Assembly: GCA_041483135.1 (NCBI GenBank)
Contig: JBGPFE010000004.1
Span: 62,001-126,000, forward strand
DNA length: 64,000 nucleotides
DNA from: PALSA-1004 sp041483135
Lineage (GTDB): Bacteria; Pseudomonadota; Gammaproteobacteria; Burkholderiales; SG8-41
Reading direction: 5' to 3'
Positions 14,889 through 23,528 of this stretch are shown here, piece by piece. The notes under the pieces are model-generated. The model was not told the DNA's origin. It saw only the letters and a list, made by a program, of their open reading frames with translations, and did not search any database. Position numbers and translations under genes: made by a program. How positions within the stretch are numbered: position 1 is the first letter of the stretch; the number at the start of each line of letters is the position of its first letter.

Positions 14889-16175
14889 CTAGCGGAACCA
14901 CAGCGAAAACCACGGCACGAAGCCGATGATGACAACTGCAAACGACAGCGCCAGGCACAACGGCCAGGCCCGCCAGGCGATGTTCAGGTATGGCACGCCG
15001 CTGACCGCTGAAGCGGCAAACAGGTTGATGCCCACCGGCGGCGTGATGAACCCGACGGTCAACGCGCATACCACATACACGCCAAAATGCACGGGATCAA
15101 ATCCCAGGCTGGTTCCGATCGGCAGCAAAATCGGCATCATGATGATCAGTGCCGCGATGGTTTCGAGAAAGCAGCCGAGCACAAAGAGCACGAAAAAGAT
15201 CATCAGCACCCCGCTGATATATCCAGACGGAATTGCAAGCATGTAACCCGCCAGGCGCTCGGGCACGCGAAGCACTGCGAGCACTTCCGCAAACAACACC
15301 GAAAACGCTATGACCGGGCCGATGATCCCGGAGATGGCGCCGCTGCGGGCCAGGAGCTTGGGAATGTCTTTCCACGTGACTCCCTTCGTCAGGAATAATT
15401 CCACGAACAGGCAATAGCCGACCGCGACCGCGGCAGCCTCTGTCGGTGTAAATGCCCCGGTGTATATCCCGCCTAAGATGACGGCCGGGGCACCGAGCCC
15501 ATAGCGAGCGTCCCAGGTGGCATGGAGGAATTCGGAAAACCGGAACGACACCCGATCGGGCGCGCCCCAGTTGCTCAACCGGCAGACGAAATAATTTGCA
15601 ATGCACATGAAGGCCGCCATCAGCACGCCGGGCATGACTCCGCCCAGAAAGAGATCGCCCACCGAAGTCGAGGTGATTACGCCGTAGATGATGAAGATCA
15701 GGCTCGGCGGCACGATGATCCCGAGGCACCCGCCGGCGGCGGCCAGGGCCGCCGCGTATGACTTGCTGTAGCCATGATCGACCATCGACGGAATCATGAT
15801 TTTGCCGATCGCCGCGGTGTCGGCGGAGTTCGAGCCGCTGGTCCCCGCGAAAAAAAAGCAACCCATGATGGTCGCCATTCCAAGTCCGCCTGTGATCCAT
15901 CCCACGCCGGCCCGCCCGAGGCGCACGAGCTGGCGCGCGATGCGGCCCGTGGAGATGATGTCGCCGGTCAGAATAAATAAAGGCATGGCAAGCAGCGCCC
16001 AATTGTTCATCGCGGTGAACGGGACTTCGCCCAGTATGGCCGGCGAGTAAACGCCGACCATGGTGATCATCGCCAACGACCCCAGTCCCAGCACGATGAA
16101 CAACGGCAATCCGATCGCGAGGTGCACGAGCATGAACAGCCCAACGCCGAGCACCACGATATCGTTATGACTCAC
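14889..16175 (-). CDS. dctM: TRAP transporter large permease (DctM)
   Basis: A 428-residue polytopic inner-membrane protein, the ion-coupled transport subunit of a TRAP system. It has about a dozen hydrophobic segments. DctM landmarks include the GLGMATIMGCFFFAGTSGSN and AAAGGCLGIIVPPSLIFIIY stretches and the late FGVYVVCALTVGFITPPVGI segment. Length is normal. It overlaps the dctQ gene by 11 bases and is last in the operon. Confidence 0.93.
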   Translation of the reverse strand: MSHNDIVVLGVGLFMLVHLAIGLPLFIVLGLGSLAMITMVGVYSPAILGEVPFTAMNNWALLAMPLFILTGDIISTGRIARQLVRLGRAGVGWITGGLGMATIMGCFFFAGTSGSNSADTAAIGKIMIPSMVDHGYSKSYAAALAAAGGCLGIIVPPSLIFIIYGVITSTSVGDLFLGGVMPGVLMAAFMCIANYFVCRLSNWGAPDRVSFRFSEFLHATWDARYGLGAPAVILGGIYTGAFTPTEAAAVAVGYCLFVELFLTKGVTWKDIPKLLARSGAISGIIGPVIAFSVLFAEVLAVLRVPERLAGYMLAIPSGYISGVLMIFFVLFVLGCFLETIAALIIMMPILLPIGTSLGFDPVHFGVYVVCALTVGFITPPVGINLFAASAVSGVPYLNIAWRAWPLCLALSFAVVIIGFVPWFSLWFR

Positions 16176-16725
16176 CGAATCCGCCTCCGCCCACCGGTAC
16201 TTCGCCGGATTGTCTGTAGCTGCCGATGGTGCGCACGAAACGCTGTATTACGCGGTAGGCCAAAAGCGCCCAGCCGACGGGCAACGCCGCTTGCGCGAAC
16301 GCCATATTCAGATCGAACCCGGTCATCAGCGTGTCGGTCGCGATCGACAGCCGCACGACGCCCACCGAGTAATAGATCACGAGCGCCGCCAGGATCAGAT
16401 AAAGAACGTCGAAATAGACGTACAGCGCAAGACGTCCCCGCGGCCCCAGCAGACGGGGCACCAGATCGATCCGGATATGGTCGTTGGACTTCGCGACCTG
16501 GGCGGCGGCGATGTAGACGAGATAGACGAACGCGTAACGCGCCGTCATCTCGCCCCATTCGCTCGACGATCCGAAAATGTACCGCCGGATGACCTCAAAC
16601 AGGATGATCAGGCAGAAATAGCCGTAGAAGAACGTGATCAGCCAGTATTCAAGCTGCTCGTCGACGCGCGACCACAGGCCCCGCATCCGCATGCGTGGAA
16701 TTTCGGCAGGACCCGGTTCAGGCAA
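16165..16725 (-). CDS. dctQ: TRAP transporter small permease (DctQ)
   Basis: The 186-residue partner of DctM with four predicted membrane segments (WLITFFYGYFCLIILFEVI, FVYLVYIAAAQVAKS, YFDVLYLILAALVIYYSVG and ALPVGWALLAYRVIQRF). WGEMTARYAFVYLVYIAAA is typical of DctQ. It overlaps the receptor gene by 8 and DctM by 11 bases, indicating coupled translation. Confidence 0.9.
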   Translation of the reverse strand: MPEPGPAEIPRMRMRGLWSRVDEQLEYWLITFFYGYFCLIILFEVIRRYIFGSSSEWGEMTARYAFVYLVYIAAAQVAKSNDHIRIDLVPRLLGPRGRLALYVYFDVLYLILAALVIYYSVGVVRLSIATDTLMTGFDLNMAFAQAALPVGWALLAYRVIQRFVRTIGSYRQSGEVPVGGGGFGES

Positions 16726-17791
16726 GCTTCTGGCCTAATTCCGCAATCCGGTTGTACAGGTCCTTGCCGTAACGCTCCTTCCACTGGTTCCACTCGGGGC
16801 GTTGATGGCCTACCGCCGCGACCCATTGCTTGCGCTCATCGGCGCTGAGATCGATGGCCTTGATGCCCAACGCCTTCCATTCGTCCCACATGCGGTCATT
16901 TGCCTTGCGTTGCTCGGACTGCTCGTAACGCCACGCTTCGGCTGCGGCGCGCTCGATCGCTTCCCGCACGGCGGCCGGTAACGCATCGAACCATTGCTTG
17001 CTGACCACGACGACGTGCGCGTTGAAACTCATGCCGATGCGCGTCACGGTCCCGATGGTTTCCTGAATCCGCGCGGAACTGAGGGGCCCCAGACCCACGT
17101 TCAACGCGTCCACCGTTCCCTGCTGCATCGCCTGGTAGGTTTCCCCCCAATCGACCGAGACCGGGTTCCCGGGCGTGAGCGCGAACGCCTGCTGCTCGAC
17201 CTTGGAACTCGTCACGCGGATTTTGAGGCCCTTCAAATCGGCAGGCACGCGCACCTCGCGTTTGACCTTCTTGCTGATCCCGGTCACGCGCAACCCCGTA
17301 TTCGCCCACAAACCCGCGAGCACCTTGAAACCCTTGGTGGCGGGTTCCGTGCCGAGTTTCGATTGCGTGAAGTAAGGATCCTGCAGGAATTTCTCGAACG
17401 CATCGTTCGAGGCGAAAATGAACGGGAAGTCCAGAACGTTGAACGCTTCGGAGAACGGCGTGAAATTCTGCATCGAAAGCTGGCACGCCTGGACCGCCCC
17501 TTGCTGCACCTTCTGCGGCAGAATGTTCTGGCCGCCGAGCTTGCCGCTGTCGTGCACGTCGACGAGGAGTTTGCCCTGACTGTACTTTTCGGCCGCCTGC
17601 TTGAACTGGTCGATGCCGGTCACCACGTATTTTTCGGTTGCCGGCGAAAAAGTGTGGGCGAATATCATCGTGTGGTCCGGCTTGCCCTGGGCAAATGCGG
17701 ATTTCCGGATAAGCGGCCACGAAACCAGTGAGCCGACTCCCGCCAGACCGCCGATCACCACCTGCCTGCGTTTTGCCTTCGCTGTATTCAT
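16718..17791 (-). CDS. dctP: TRAP transporter substrate-binding protein (DctP)
   Basis: A 357-residue periplasmic receptor for the neighbouring DctQM permease. The N-terminus KRRQVVIGGLAGVGSLVSWP has a twin-arginine-like pattern, so Tat or Sec export is possible. DctP features are IFAHTFSPATEKYVVTGIDQ, LSMQNFTPFSEAFNVLDFPF and the LKGLKIRVTSSKVEQQAF segment, which holds the conserved Arg that binds the ligand carboxylate. The DapA-like aldolase gene lies 28 bases upstream, so the ligand may be the aldolase substrate, probably a keto or sugar acid. Confidence 0.92.
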   Translation of the reverse strand: MNTAKAKRRQVVIGGLAGVGSLVSWPLIRKSAFAQGKPDHTMIFAHTFSPATEKYVVTGIDQFKQAAEKYSQGKLLVDVHDSGKLGGQNILPQKVQQGAVQACQLSMQNFTPFSEAFNVLDFPFIFASNDAFEKFLQDPYFTQSKLGTEPATKGFKVLAGLWANTGLRVTGISKKVKREVRVPADLKGLKIRVTSSKVEQQAFALTPGNPVSVDWGETYQAMQQGTVDALNVGLGPLSSARIQETIGTVTRIGMSFNAHVVVVSKQWFDALPAAVREAIERAAAEAWRYEQSEQRKANDRMWDEWKALGIKAIDLSADERKQWVAAVGHQRPEWNQWKERYGKDLYNRIAELGQKLA

Positions 17792-17819
17792 CTCTATTCT
17801 CCTGTTCCCGATTGCATCG

Positions 17820-18716
17820 TCAAATAGCGCCCATTTCGCTCAGAATTTCCTTGAGTCTGCGTCTGGGCTGCTCCGTCAGCTCGGCGAGCGGCGGACGCGG
17901 CTTGCCGAGCTTTAAATCTGTCCATTGCGACATCGCCTTGATCGAATGCGGCACGCCGTTGAACTTGAAGAAGTCGAACAGCGGCTGCACCCGCTTGTAA
18001 AGTGTTTCGGCGCGGCGGCTCCACGGATCCGCTGCCAGCGCGCGATAAAGTTCGACGCAGGGCTTGGCTATGATCGGATGGAGCATCGCTTCCCAGCCGA
18101 CGGCGCCAAGGCGAAATGCGTCCAGGCACTGGTAGTGGAACCCGCAGAACAGGTTATAGCGATCGCCGCACAGCGACTTGATATCGCGGATTCGAGAGAC
18201 GTCGCCGGATGCCTCCTTGACCGACGTGATCGCGCGGATGCCGGTCATCCGCGCGACGCGCTCGGGGGTGAAATCGAAGCGGGTCGGCGCGGTTATGTTA
18301 TAGAGGCGAATGGGAACGTCGACCGCGCGTGCAACGGTTTCGAAATGGCGGTAGGCGTCATCGAAACCGATCGTGAAGTACTGCTGCATGTCGAGCATCA
18401 AGCTGGTTGCGCCCGACGCCTCGGCCTGCTTTGCGTATTCGATCACCTGGCGCGTGGACACCGCGCCAACACCGATATTGAGCTTTAGCCGGCCTGCCGC
18501 GACTTTGCCGACCGTCGCGGCCACGAGGTGGCGCTCTTTTTCCGTGAGGTACGGGCCCTCGCACGTGCTGGCGACGCACGTAATGCCATCGACGCCTGAC
18601 TTCATCATGGCGGCGACGTAGTCCGTCAACTTCGCCACGTCGACATCGCCTTTCGTGTTGTAGGGCGTTACGACATAGCAGAAAAGCCCGCTATCGTTCT
18701 TCCTTGCGCCTGCCAT
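17820..18716 (-). CDS. DapA/NAL-family aldolase (dihydrodipicolinate synthase-like)
   Basis: A 298-residue class I aldolase of the DHDPS/N-acetylneuraminate lyase family, which forms a Schiff base with a 2-keto acid. The lysine is in ITSVKEASGD and the helper tyrosine in RLYNITAP. The start at 18716 (MAGARKNDSGLF) has GGGGGAGAGGGC upstream and is better than 18779. It heads the dctPQM operon and is divergent from the iclR gene. The substrate is therefore more likely a transported sugar or aromatic-derived acid than a lysine precursor. Confidence 0.87.
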   Translation of the reverse strand: MAGARKNDSGLFCYVVTPYNTKGDVDVAKLTDYVAAMMKSGVDGITCVASTCEGPYLTEKERHLVAATVGKVAAGRLKLNIGVGAVSTRQVIEYAKQAEASGATSLMLDMQQYFTIGFDDAYRHFETVARAVDVPIRLYNITAPTRFDFTPERVARMTGIRAITSVKEASGDVSRIRDIKSLCGDRYNLFCGFHYQCLDAFRLGAVGWEAMLHPIIAKPCVELYRALAADPWSRRAETLYKRVQPLFDFFKFNGVPHSIKAMSQWTDLKLGKPRPPLAELTEQPRRRLKEILSEMGAI

Positions 18717-18867
18717 TTTGCCCTCTCCCCCGGAGGCCCGCTGCAGATCGTTTGCCGCAACGGGCTCCGCAAAATGCACTACACGCCGCGAACAACGCTA
18801 CCACAGCGAAATTTTCGAATCAACAAAATATGCGCGTAAACGGAACGCAAAATTCCATTTATTGTAG

Positions 18868-18886
18868 TATCGTTCAGTATTCGATA
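18868..18886. promoter_or_regulatory. Inverted repeat in the iclR-aldolase divergent region
   Basis: TATCG and CGATA arms are separated by 9 bp in an AT-rich stretch just before iclR. An IclR-type operator controlling both directions is plausible but unproven. The remaining 18717-18867 shows only AT-rich promoter-like DNA. Confidence 0.35.
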
Positions 18887-18897
18887 AATTCCACTGC

Positions 18898-19719
18898 ATG
18901 ATCAATCATATGAAATCCACTGCGCGCGGCGGCGCGCAACCTGTTTCTACCGGCCGCCGCAAATCCGGCGCGCAGCTGCCGACGCTGCGCAACCTCCTGA
19001 TCGCGGAGGTCGTGGCGAAACGCGGCGGCGCCCTGAATCTCGAATCGATATGCCAGGCCACCGGAATTCCAAAGGGGAGCGCGCACCGACTGGTGAGCAC
19101 ATTGGTGCAAGCAGGGTTTCTCGTGCGCGATGCGCTGCCGAAAACCTATTCCGCCGGGCCGCGCCTCGCGGCATTGGGGCTCGACGCGCAGTTGCATTCG
19201 TCCCTGCGCGGCGAACGCCATGCCGTGCTGCAGGCGCTCGTCGATCAGATCGGCGAGACCTGCAACATGACGACGCTCGACGGGATCGACATCGTGTATA
19301 TCGATCGCGTCGAATCCGCGTGGCCGTTGCGGATGCACCTGCAGCCGGGATCGCACGTGCCGATACACTGCACCTCCAGCGGCAAGCTCTTTCTCAGCCA
19401 GATGCGCGGCAGCCAGCGCCGGCGGATCCTGGCCAGGGTGCCGCTGAAGCGCTACACCCAGAAAACAATCACCGATCCGGCCCGGTTGGAGCAGGAACTC
19501 GAAAGGATACGAAAGACGAAGGTCGCCACGGACGACGAGGGCTTTCTCGCCGGGCTGATTTCCGTCGCCGTCCCCGTATCGGACGGACACGGGCGGATGA
19601 TCGCTACGGTAGCGGTGCACGCGCCCAGCGCCCGCCTGAGCCTGCGCCGCGCGCTCGAGCATGTTCCGCTTTTGCGGTGGGCCGCGAAGGAATTGGAACA
19701 ACTCTACGCGATGCCCTGA
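18898..19719 (+). CDS. IclR-family transcriptional regulator
   Basis: A 273-residue IclR regulator: winged HTH at about 35-85 (LNLESICQATGIPKGSAHRL, VSTLVQAGFLVRD) and the effector domain from about 105 (MHLQPGSHVPIHCTSSGKLF, RKTKVATDDEGFLAGLISVA). The first ATG at 18898 and a second four codons later (18910) are both usable. Divergent from the aldolase-TRAP operon, which it probably controls in response to the transported acid. Confidence 0.92.
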   Translation: MINHMKSTARGGAQPVSTGRRKSGAQLPTLRNLLIAEVVAKRGGALNLESICQATGIPKGSAHRLVSTLVQAGFLVRDALPKTYSAGPRLAALGLDAQLHSSLRGERHAVLQALVDQIGETCNMTTLDGIDIVYIDRVESAWPLRMHLQPGSHVPIHCTSSGKLFLSQMRGSQRRRILARVPLKRYTQKTITDPARLEQELERIRKTKVATDDEGFLAGLISVAVPVSDGHGRMIATVAVHAPSARLSLRRALEHVPLLRWAAKELEQLYAMP

Positions 19720-19764
19720 CGCCGATCCCGCAGGCGCTGCTCGTTTACTGCCGCATCGCTTTCA

Positions 19765-19876
19765 TCCGTGATTGAGCGATTGAGTGCTTGGGTAATAGGC
19801 AATGGGGAAGCGCACTCGCAACCCGTAACTCGCAACCCGCAACTCGAAACTTGAACTTACCCTTCACCCTTCACGC
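19765..19876. repeat. Composite tandem-repeat tract (site 5)
   Basis: GTGATTGAGCGATTGAGTGC, then GGGTAATAGGCAATGGGG, CGCAACCCGTAACTCG-type units and CTTCACCC. This is the same module order as at 4.8 and 14.7 kb, but without the conserved end module. Confidence 0.72.
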
Positions 19877-19923
19877 AAAGAACGGGCTACGCCCCAGCTT
19901 TTTTGCATTGGCCTCGGCCGCCA

Positions 19924-19952
19924 TTGACAGATATAAACAAATAGTTTATATT
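19924..19952 (+). promoter_or_regulatory. higBA promoter with operator embedded in the spacer
   Basis: A perfect -35 TTGACA (19924-19929) and a -10 TATATT (19947-19952) are 17 bp apart. Arms ATATAAAC (19931-19938) and GTTTATAT (19944-19951) form a perfect dyad with an AAATA centre lying in the spacer and overlapping the -10. A repressor bound there would exclude RNA polymerase. Transcription should start about at 19959, next to the GTG at 19960. Confidence 0.75.
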
Positions 19953-19959
19953 CGCGTTC

Positions 19960-20241
19960 GTGATCCGCTCCTTTACTTCTTCCGAGACGGAGCGCTTCTT
20001 TGCTACGGGGAAATCGCGGCGGTTGCCGCCGGAGATTCGGGTGCGGGCGACGATGCGGCTGACGCAGCTCAATGCAGCCACGACGATCAATGACCTGCGC
20101 TTTCCGCCTTCCAACCGCCTGGAAGCATTGAAGCACGACCGGAAAGGGCAGTGGAGCATCCGCATCAACGATCAATGGCGCGTGTGCTTTCGCTTCGATC
20201 ACGGCGACGCCTTTGACGTGGAGATCACCGATTACCACTGA
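19960..20241 (+). CDS. higB: HigB-family toxin (RelE fold)
   Basis: A 93-residue mRNA-cutting toxin with a GTG start. FFATGKSRRLPPEI, LNAATTINDLRFPPSNRLEA and GQWSIRINDQWRVCFRF then AFDVEITDYH are the HigB signature. The GTG start gives the usual family N-terminus MIRSF. No Shine-Dalgarno precedes it, and the promoter predicts a leader of zero to two bases. Intact and followed by higA after 12 bases. Confidence 0.9.
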   Translation: MIRSFTSSETERFFATGKSRRLPPEIRVRATMRLTQLNAATTINDLRFPPSNRLEALKHDRKGQWSIRINDQWRVCFRFDHGDAFDVEITDYH

Positions 20242-20253
20242 GGATAGAGCGAC

Positions 20254-20553
20254 ATGAACATCAAGAACGGGTTGCCCCCGATTCATCCGGGGGAGTTTCT
20301 CAAGGAAGCCCTGGAAGAACTGGGCACGTCGCAGGCCGAATTTGCCCGCGTCATCGGGGTTTCGCCCATGCGGATTTCCCATATCGTCAATGGCACGCGG
20401 CCGGTTACGGCAGAGCTTGCGCTTCTCATCGGCCGCGCCTTCGGACAGTCGCCGCAATACTGGCTCAACTTGCAAGCGGCTTACGATCTGAAAATTGCTG
20501 AGCAGGAAATACGCAATCGGCTGCGCACGATGCGTCCGCTGGCGCATGCCTGA
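20254..20553 (+). CDS. higA: HigA-family antitoxin (XRE HTH)
   Basis: A 99-residue antitoxin. MNIKNGLPPIHPGEFLKEAL, then GTSQAEFARVIGVSPMRISH for the helix-turn-helix, and FGQSPQYWLNLQAAYDLKIA at the end are typical of HigA. AGGATAGAGCGAC precedes the ATG. It binds HigB and should bind the dyad in the promoter. The stop codon falls in GCCTGAGTGATCGAGCG, the first unit of a repeat tract. Confidence 0.92.
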   Translation: MNIKNGLPPIHPGEFLKEALEELGTSQAEFARVIGVSPMRISHIVNGTRPVTAELALLIGRAFGQSPQYWLNLQAAYDLKIAEQEIRNRLRTMRPLAHA

Positions 20554-20890
20554 GTGATCGAGCGATTGGGCGATTGAGTGATTGAGAAATTAAGTGCCCT
20601 TGCTACTTAATCACCAAATCACTTAATCACCAAATCACTTAATCACCTAATCACTGAATCTATCCCTTCACCCGTGCCTGAGTGATCGAGCGATTGGGCA
20701 ATTGAGCGATTGAGCAACCAAATCACTTAATCGCTTAATCCCCTAATCACTGAATCTACCCCTTCACTCCTTCACTCCTTCACTCCTTCACTCCTTCACT
20801 CCTTCACGCCTCACTCGCGCAGCGCACTAGGGATCCAGGGCATTGCATTCATTACGGTTGATCTGAAACCCTGGCCTGTCCCTTATTATG
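20544..20890. repeat. Composite tandem-repeat tract (site 6), longest, with conserved end module
   Basis: The tract contains two GCCTGAGTGATCGAGCG starts (20547 and 20687), long runs of ATCACTTA/ATCACCTA octamers, six or more CTTCACTC units, then the end module at 20809-20890 (GGGATCCAGGGCATTGCATT, GGCCTGTCCCTTATTA). From 20891 to 20998 I see no gene. Confidence 0.78.
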
Positions 20891-20998
20891 TGCGCCGCCA
20901 TGCAGCGCCGACGCGCGCGGAAGCACGGTTGCGCACGGCGTAGGGCACAATAGAGCCGGCATCAGCCGACTCAACTTTCGTCTTCGCCGGGAGCACCC

Positions 20999-21814
20999 AT
21001 GACCGAACGCACGCACCCGCCCCTCAAGGCCTACCGCAACCAGGGATTTCTCGACAGCAAGGACGCGCGCGCGCTGCGCATCCTGGCGGAATATCTCGAG
21101 CCGAAAAGCCGCTTCGAGCGCGCCGCCGTCGACGACACGGTTGTCTTCATGGGCTCGGCGCGCATCCAATCGCGCGAGCGCGCCGAGCAGGCGCTGCGCG
21201 AAGCCGAACGCGGCGGCGGCGACCTCGCAGGCGCGCGCACGGCGCTCGAGATGTCGGCTTATTACGAAGCCGCGCGCAAGCTCGCCTTCCGCCTGACGCA
21301 GTGGTCGAAAGCGCTCGACTCGAAGGAGCGGCGCTTCGTGGTGTGCACGGGCGGCGGCCCGGGCATCATGGAGGCGGCGAACCGCGGCGCCGCCGAGGCG
21401 CGCGGCATTAACGTCGGGCTCACGATCTCGATCCCGGTCGAGGAGTTCGACAATCCGTACGTGACGCGCGAGCTCGCCTTCCACTTCCACTACTTCTTCA
21501 TGCGCAAGTTCTGGTTCGCCTATCTCGCGAAGGCGGTGCTCGTGTTCCCGGGCGGGTTCGGCACGCTCGACGAGCTCTTCGAGCTGCTGACGCTGGTGCA
21601 GACGCGCCGGATGCGCAAGCCGATGCCGATCGTCCTTTTCGGCACCGAGTTCTGGCGGAGCGTGATCGACTTCGACACGCTCGTGCGCCAGGGCATGATC
21701 GACGCGCGCGACCTCGGGCTCATGCACCGCACCGACTCGGTGGACGACGCCTACGACTGGATCGTGCAGCGGCTCAGCGAGTACGCGCTCGCCGAGCCCG
21801 GACTGATGCTATAA
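20999..21814 (+). CDS. LOG-family protein (nucleotide 5'-monophosphate phosphoribohydrolase type)
   Basis: A 271-residue LOG protein. The two hallmark motifs are present: TGGGPGIMEAANRGA near residue 117 and VFPGGFGTLDELFELL near 180. Related enzymes release the base from cytokinin or purine nucleoside monophosphates, and these proteins were once labelled lysine decarboxylases. The N-terminal ~45 residues are longer than in the shortest LOG proteins, as in the YgdH-like branch. No operon partners. Confidence 0.88.
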   Translation: MTERTHPPLKAYRNQGFLDSKDARALRILAEYLEPKSRFERAAVDDTVVFMGSARIQSRERAEQALREAERGGGDLAGARTALEMSAYYEAARKLAFRLTQWSKALDSKERRFVVCTGGGPGIMEAANRGAAEARGINVGLTISIPVEEFDNPYVTRELAFHFHYFFMRKFWFAYLAKAVLVFPGGFGTLDELFELLTLVQTRRMRKPMPIVLFGTEFWRSVIDFDTLVRQGMIDARDLGLMHRTDSVDDAYDWIVQRLSEYALAEPGLML

Positions 21815-21834
21815 GCTGTCCCGGCCGCCGGGAC

Positions 21835-21921
21835 TACCCACAGCACGCGGATCGTTCCGGGCGCGAAGCCGGCGGCGAAGACCAAAGCGAAATAGAGCGC
21901 GCCGGCTTTAAGGGTATGCAT
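21835..21921 (-). pseudogene. N-terminal fragment of a small membrane-protein gene
   Basis: From the ATG at 21921 the frame reads MHTLKAGALYFALVFAAGFA followed by PGTIRVLWVVP, which I recognise as the start of a common uncharacterised proteobacterial two-helix membrane protein. The family-like part ends about 21840 near the end of the LOG gene, and the frame then continues antisense to that gene. It is most likely a truncated remnant. Confidence 0.5.
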
Positions 21922-21965
21922 CGATGAACGGGACCGTCAGAATATTTCGGCTCCGACCCCTCGCG

Positions 21966-22136
21966 TTTCACTCGCAACCCGCAACTCGAAACTCGAACTT
22001 ACCCTTCACCCTTCACCCTTCACTCCTTCACTCCTTCACTCCTTCACTCCTTCACTCCTTCGCTCAGATCAGGCTGGCGATCCAGGGGATTGCGCTCATT
22101 GCGATTGATCCAAAACCGTGGTCTGTCCCTGATTAT
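21966..22136. repeat. Composite tandem-repeat tract (site 7) with conserved end module
   Basis: CGCAACCCGCAACTCGAAAC units, a run of CTTCACTC octamers and the end module (CCAGGGGATTGCGCTCATTG, then AAACCGTGGTCTGTCCCTG). TCGGCTCCGACCCC just before it (21947) resembles another mobile-element end. 22137-22214 shows no gene. Confidence 0.75.
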
Positions 22137-22214
22137 TCGCCACACGTTGTCGCGAAGGGATGCGGTAGTGAAATTGGGAAAGGGGTTTCTATTCCCTCTC
22201 AATGCGCATTAAAT

Positions 22215-23528
22215 CTAAAGCTCAACAGCTTCGAAAGTTGAATAAAGTGACGACAAATGTTGGATCGGAATTCGGAACTGACTACGCGGTTTTACCGATG
22301 AATGCGTCGTGCTCGCCGCCATGACCTTTGATCCCGGGTCGAACATTACCAAGCCAGCAGCGAGAGCGCCTAAGTACATTGTGATATCCGTTCCTTCGCC
22401 CATCAACACAGGACTGTTGTATTGGTATTCCGGTGGAGTTACTTTTTTCCTAGTGTAGGGAACGTACACCGCAGCAGAGTGCTTTCTGCTCCAACGATCG
22501 ATCAAGTGTTGAAATGACCATCCAGCAGACATGCTTCCGTTCGCATCAAACAACTCGACACCTCCTTCGACATCAACAATTTTTCGCGTCTGGGCGTCAA
22601 ATCCTCGCAAGCGGAGAGTCTGCCCTGTACGATCACACATTGTTTCAGCTCGATGTATTCCTGTGAAATAAAGAACGTCATTTCCAGCATCGTGTCCATA
22701 TTTGCGTACAAAAGCCTTCACGCCATGTTTGCCGTAATAACCTACATCAGGCTCGGTCGTAATTAAGGTGACCTTGTTGCTGCTGTATGCCTTTACTTCC
22801 CATCCCATGAAATCTGGAGTAATGCTAGCGTTCGGTCTGATTCCCAACAGCGATTCAAGCGTGTAACCGCCTCCGTTCTGCGCCGTATACGCATTCACGT
22901 TGCCAGCGCCATCCATTTTCTGGGAAAAATGCCACCCTGCACCGTGAATCGCCCTTAGCCTCGTCAGAAGTTCGCCGCGCGGGTTTCGAATGCGACCGAC
23001 CGGCAACTGCCATAGAACGCCATCGAGTTCAAACTCACCACTGTCCCGTCGTTTTGCAAACTCAGTGGCAACCGGACTTTCGGCAATTGCCAGATAGGCA
23101 TGCGCTATATCGTCGGACCCAACGCCGAAAAAAAGCACTCGCCCGTCCGGTCCGTTGTTGAATTTCCGGGATTCCTTCGAGACAGGTTGCAAATATCGGG
23201 AAGGCGCCGTGGGGCAACCCCTTACGAATCCGGATAGCCGCACCTCTGGATAATCCGGATACAGAATAAGTTGAGCGCCAGGAGCCAAGGCCACATTGCC
23301 CGCATCGTCAACCCACGCCATATTGAGCGCGGCTTTGAAATTGGGACGTTTGACGCCTGCATCAGTATGGACATCGCGATGCGGCAGCAGCTGAATTACT
23401 TCAAAGCTTCCTCCCAGATAAATCTGCTGCTTGGTATTGTCATTCTCGGCAAGCGCTTTGCAAAAGATGCGCGTTGCACCAAGTTCGCGCAATCGCGAGC
23501 TGAGGGCTTCAATGCTGGCAAATGTCAT
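22215..23528 (-). CDS. MvaI/BcnI-type restriction endonuclease
   Basis: A 437-residue protein. The C-terminal half resembles the MvaI/BcnI monomeric restriction enzyme family: GGGYTLESLLGIRPNASITP, then PDFMGWEVKAYSSNKVTLIT, giving a PD-(D/E)xK-like core with Asp in PDF and the ExK in WEVK. These enzymes cut CC(W or S)GG. The N-terminal ~200 residues are an extra domain I cannot assign. The start overlaps the vsr stop by four bases. Downstream of dcm and vsr in one minus-strand operon. AT-richer than flanking genes, a sign of transfer. Confidence 0.78.
   Translation of the reverse strand: MTFASIEALSSRLRELGATRIFCKALAENDNTKQQIYLGGSFEVIQLLPHRDVHTDAGVKRPNFKAALNMAWVDDAGNVALAPGAQLILYPDYPEVRLSGFVRGCPTAPSRYLQPVSKESRKFNNGPDGRVLFFGVGSDDIAHAYLAIAESPVATEFAKRRDSGEFELDGVLWQLPVGRIRNPRGELLTRLRAIHGAGWHFSQKMDGAGNVNAYTAQNGGGYTLESLLGIRPNASITPDFMGWEVKAYSSNKVTLITTEPDVGYYGKHGVKAFVRKYGHDAGNDVLYFTGIHRAETMCDRTGQTLRLRGFDAQTRKIVDVEGGVELFDANGSMSAGWSFQHLIDRWSRKHSAAVYVPYTRKKVTPPEYQYNSPVLMGEGTDITMYLGALAAGLVMFDPGSKVMAASTTHSSVKPRSQFRIPIQHLSSLYSTFEAVEL

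Noticed and set aside
20544..20890. CRISPR-like spacing of short repeats
   Set aside because: Units are 7-8 bp in direct tandem with no unique spacers, and no cas gene is present.
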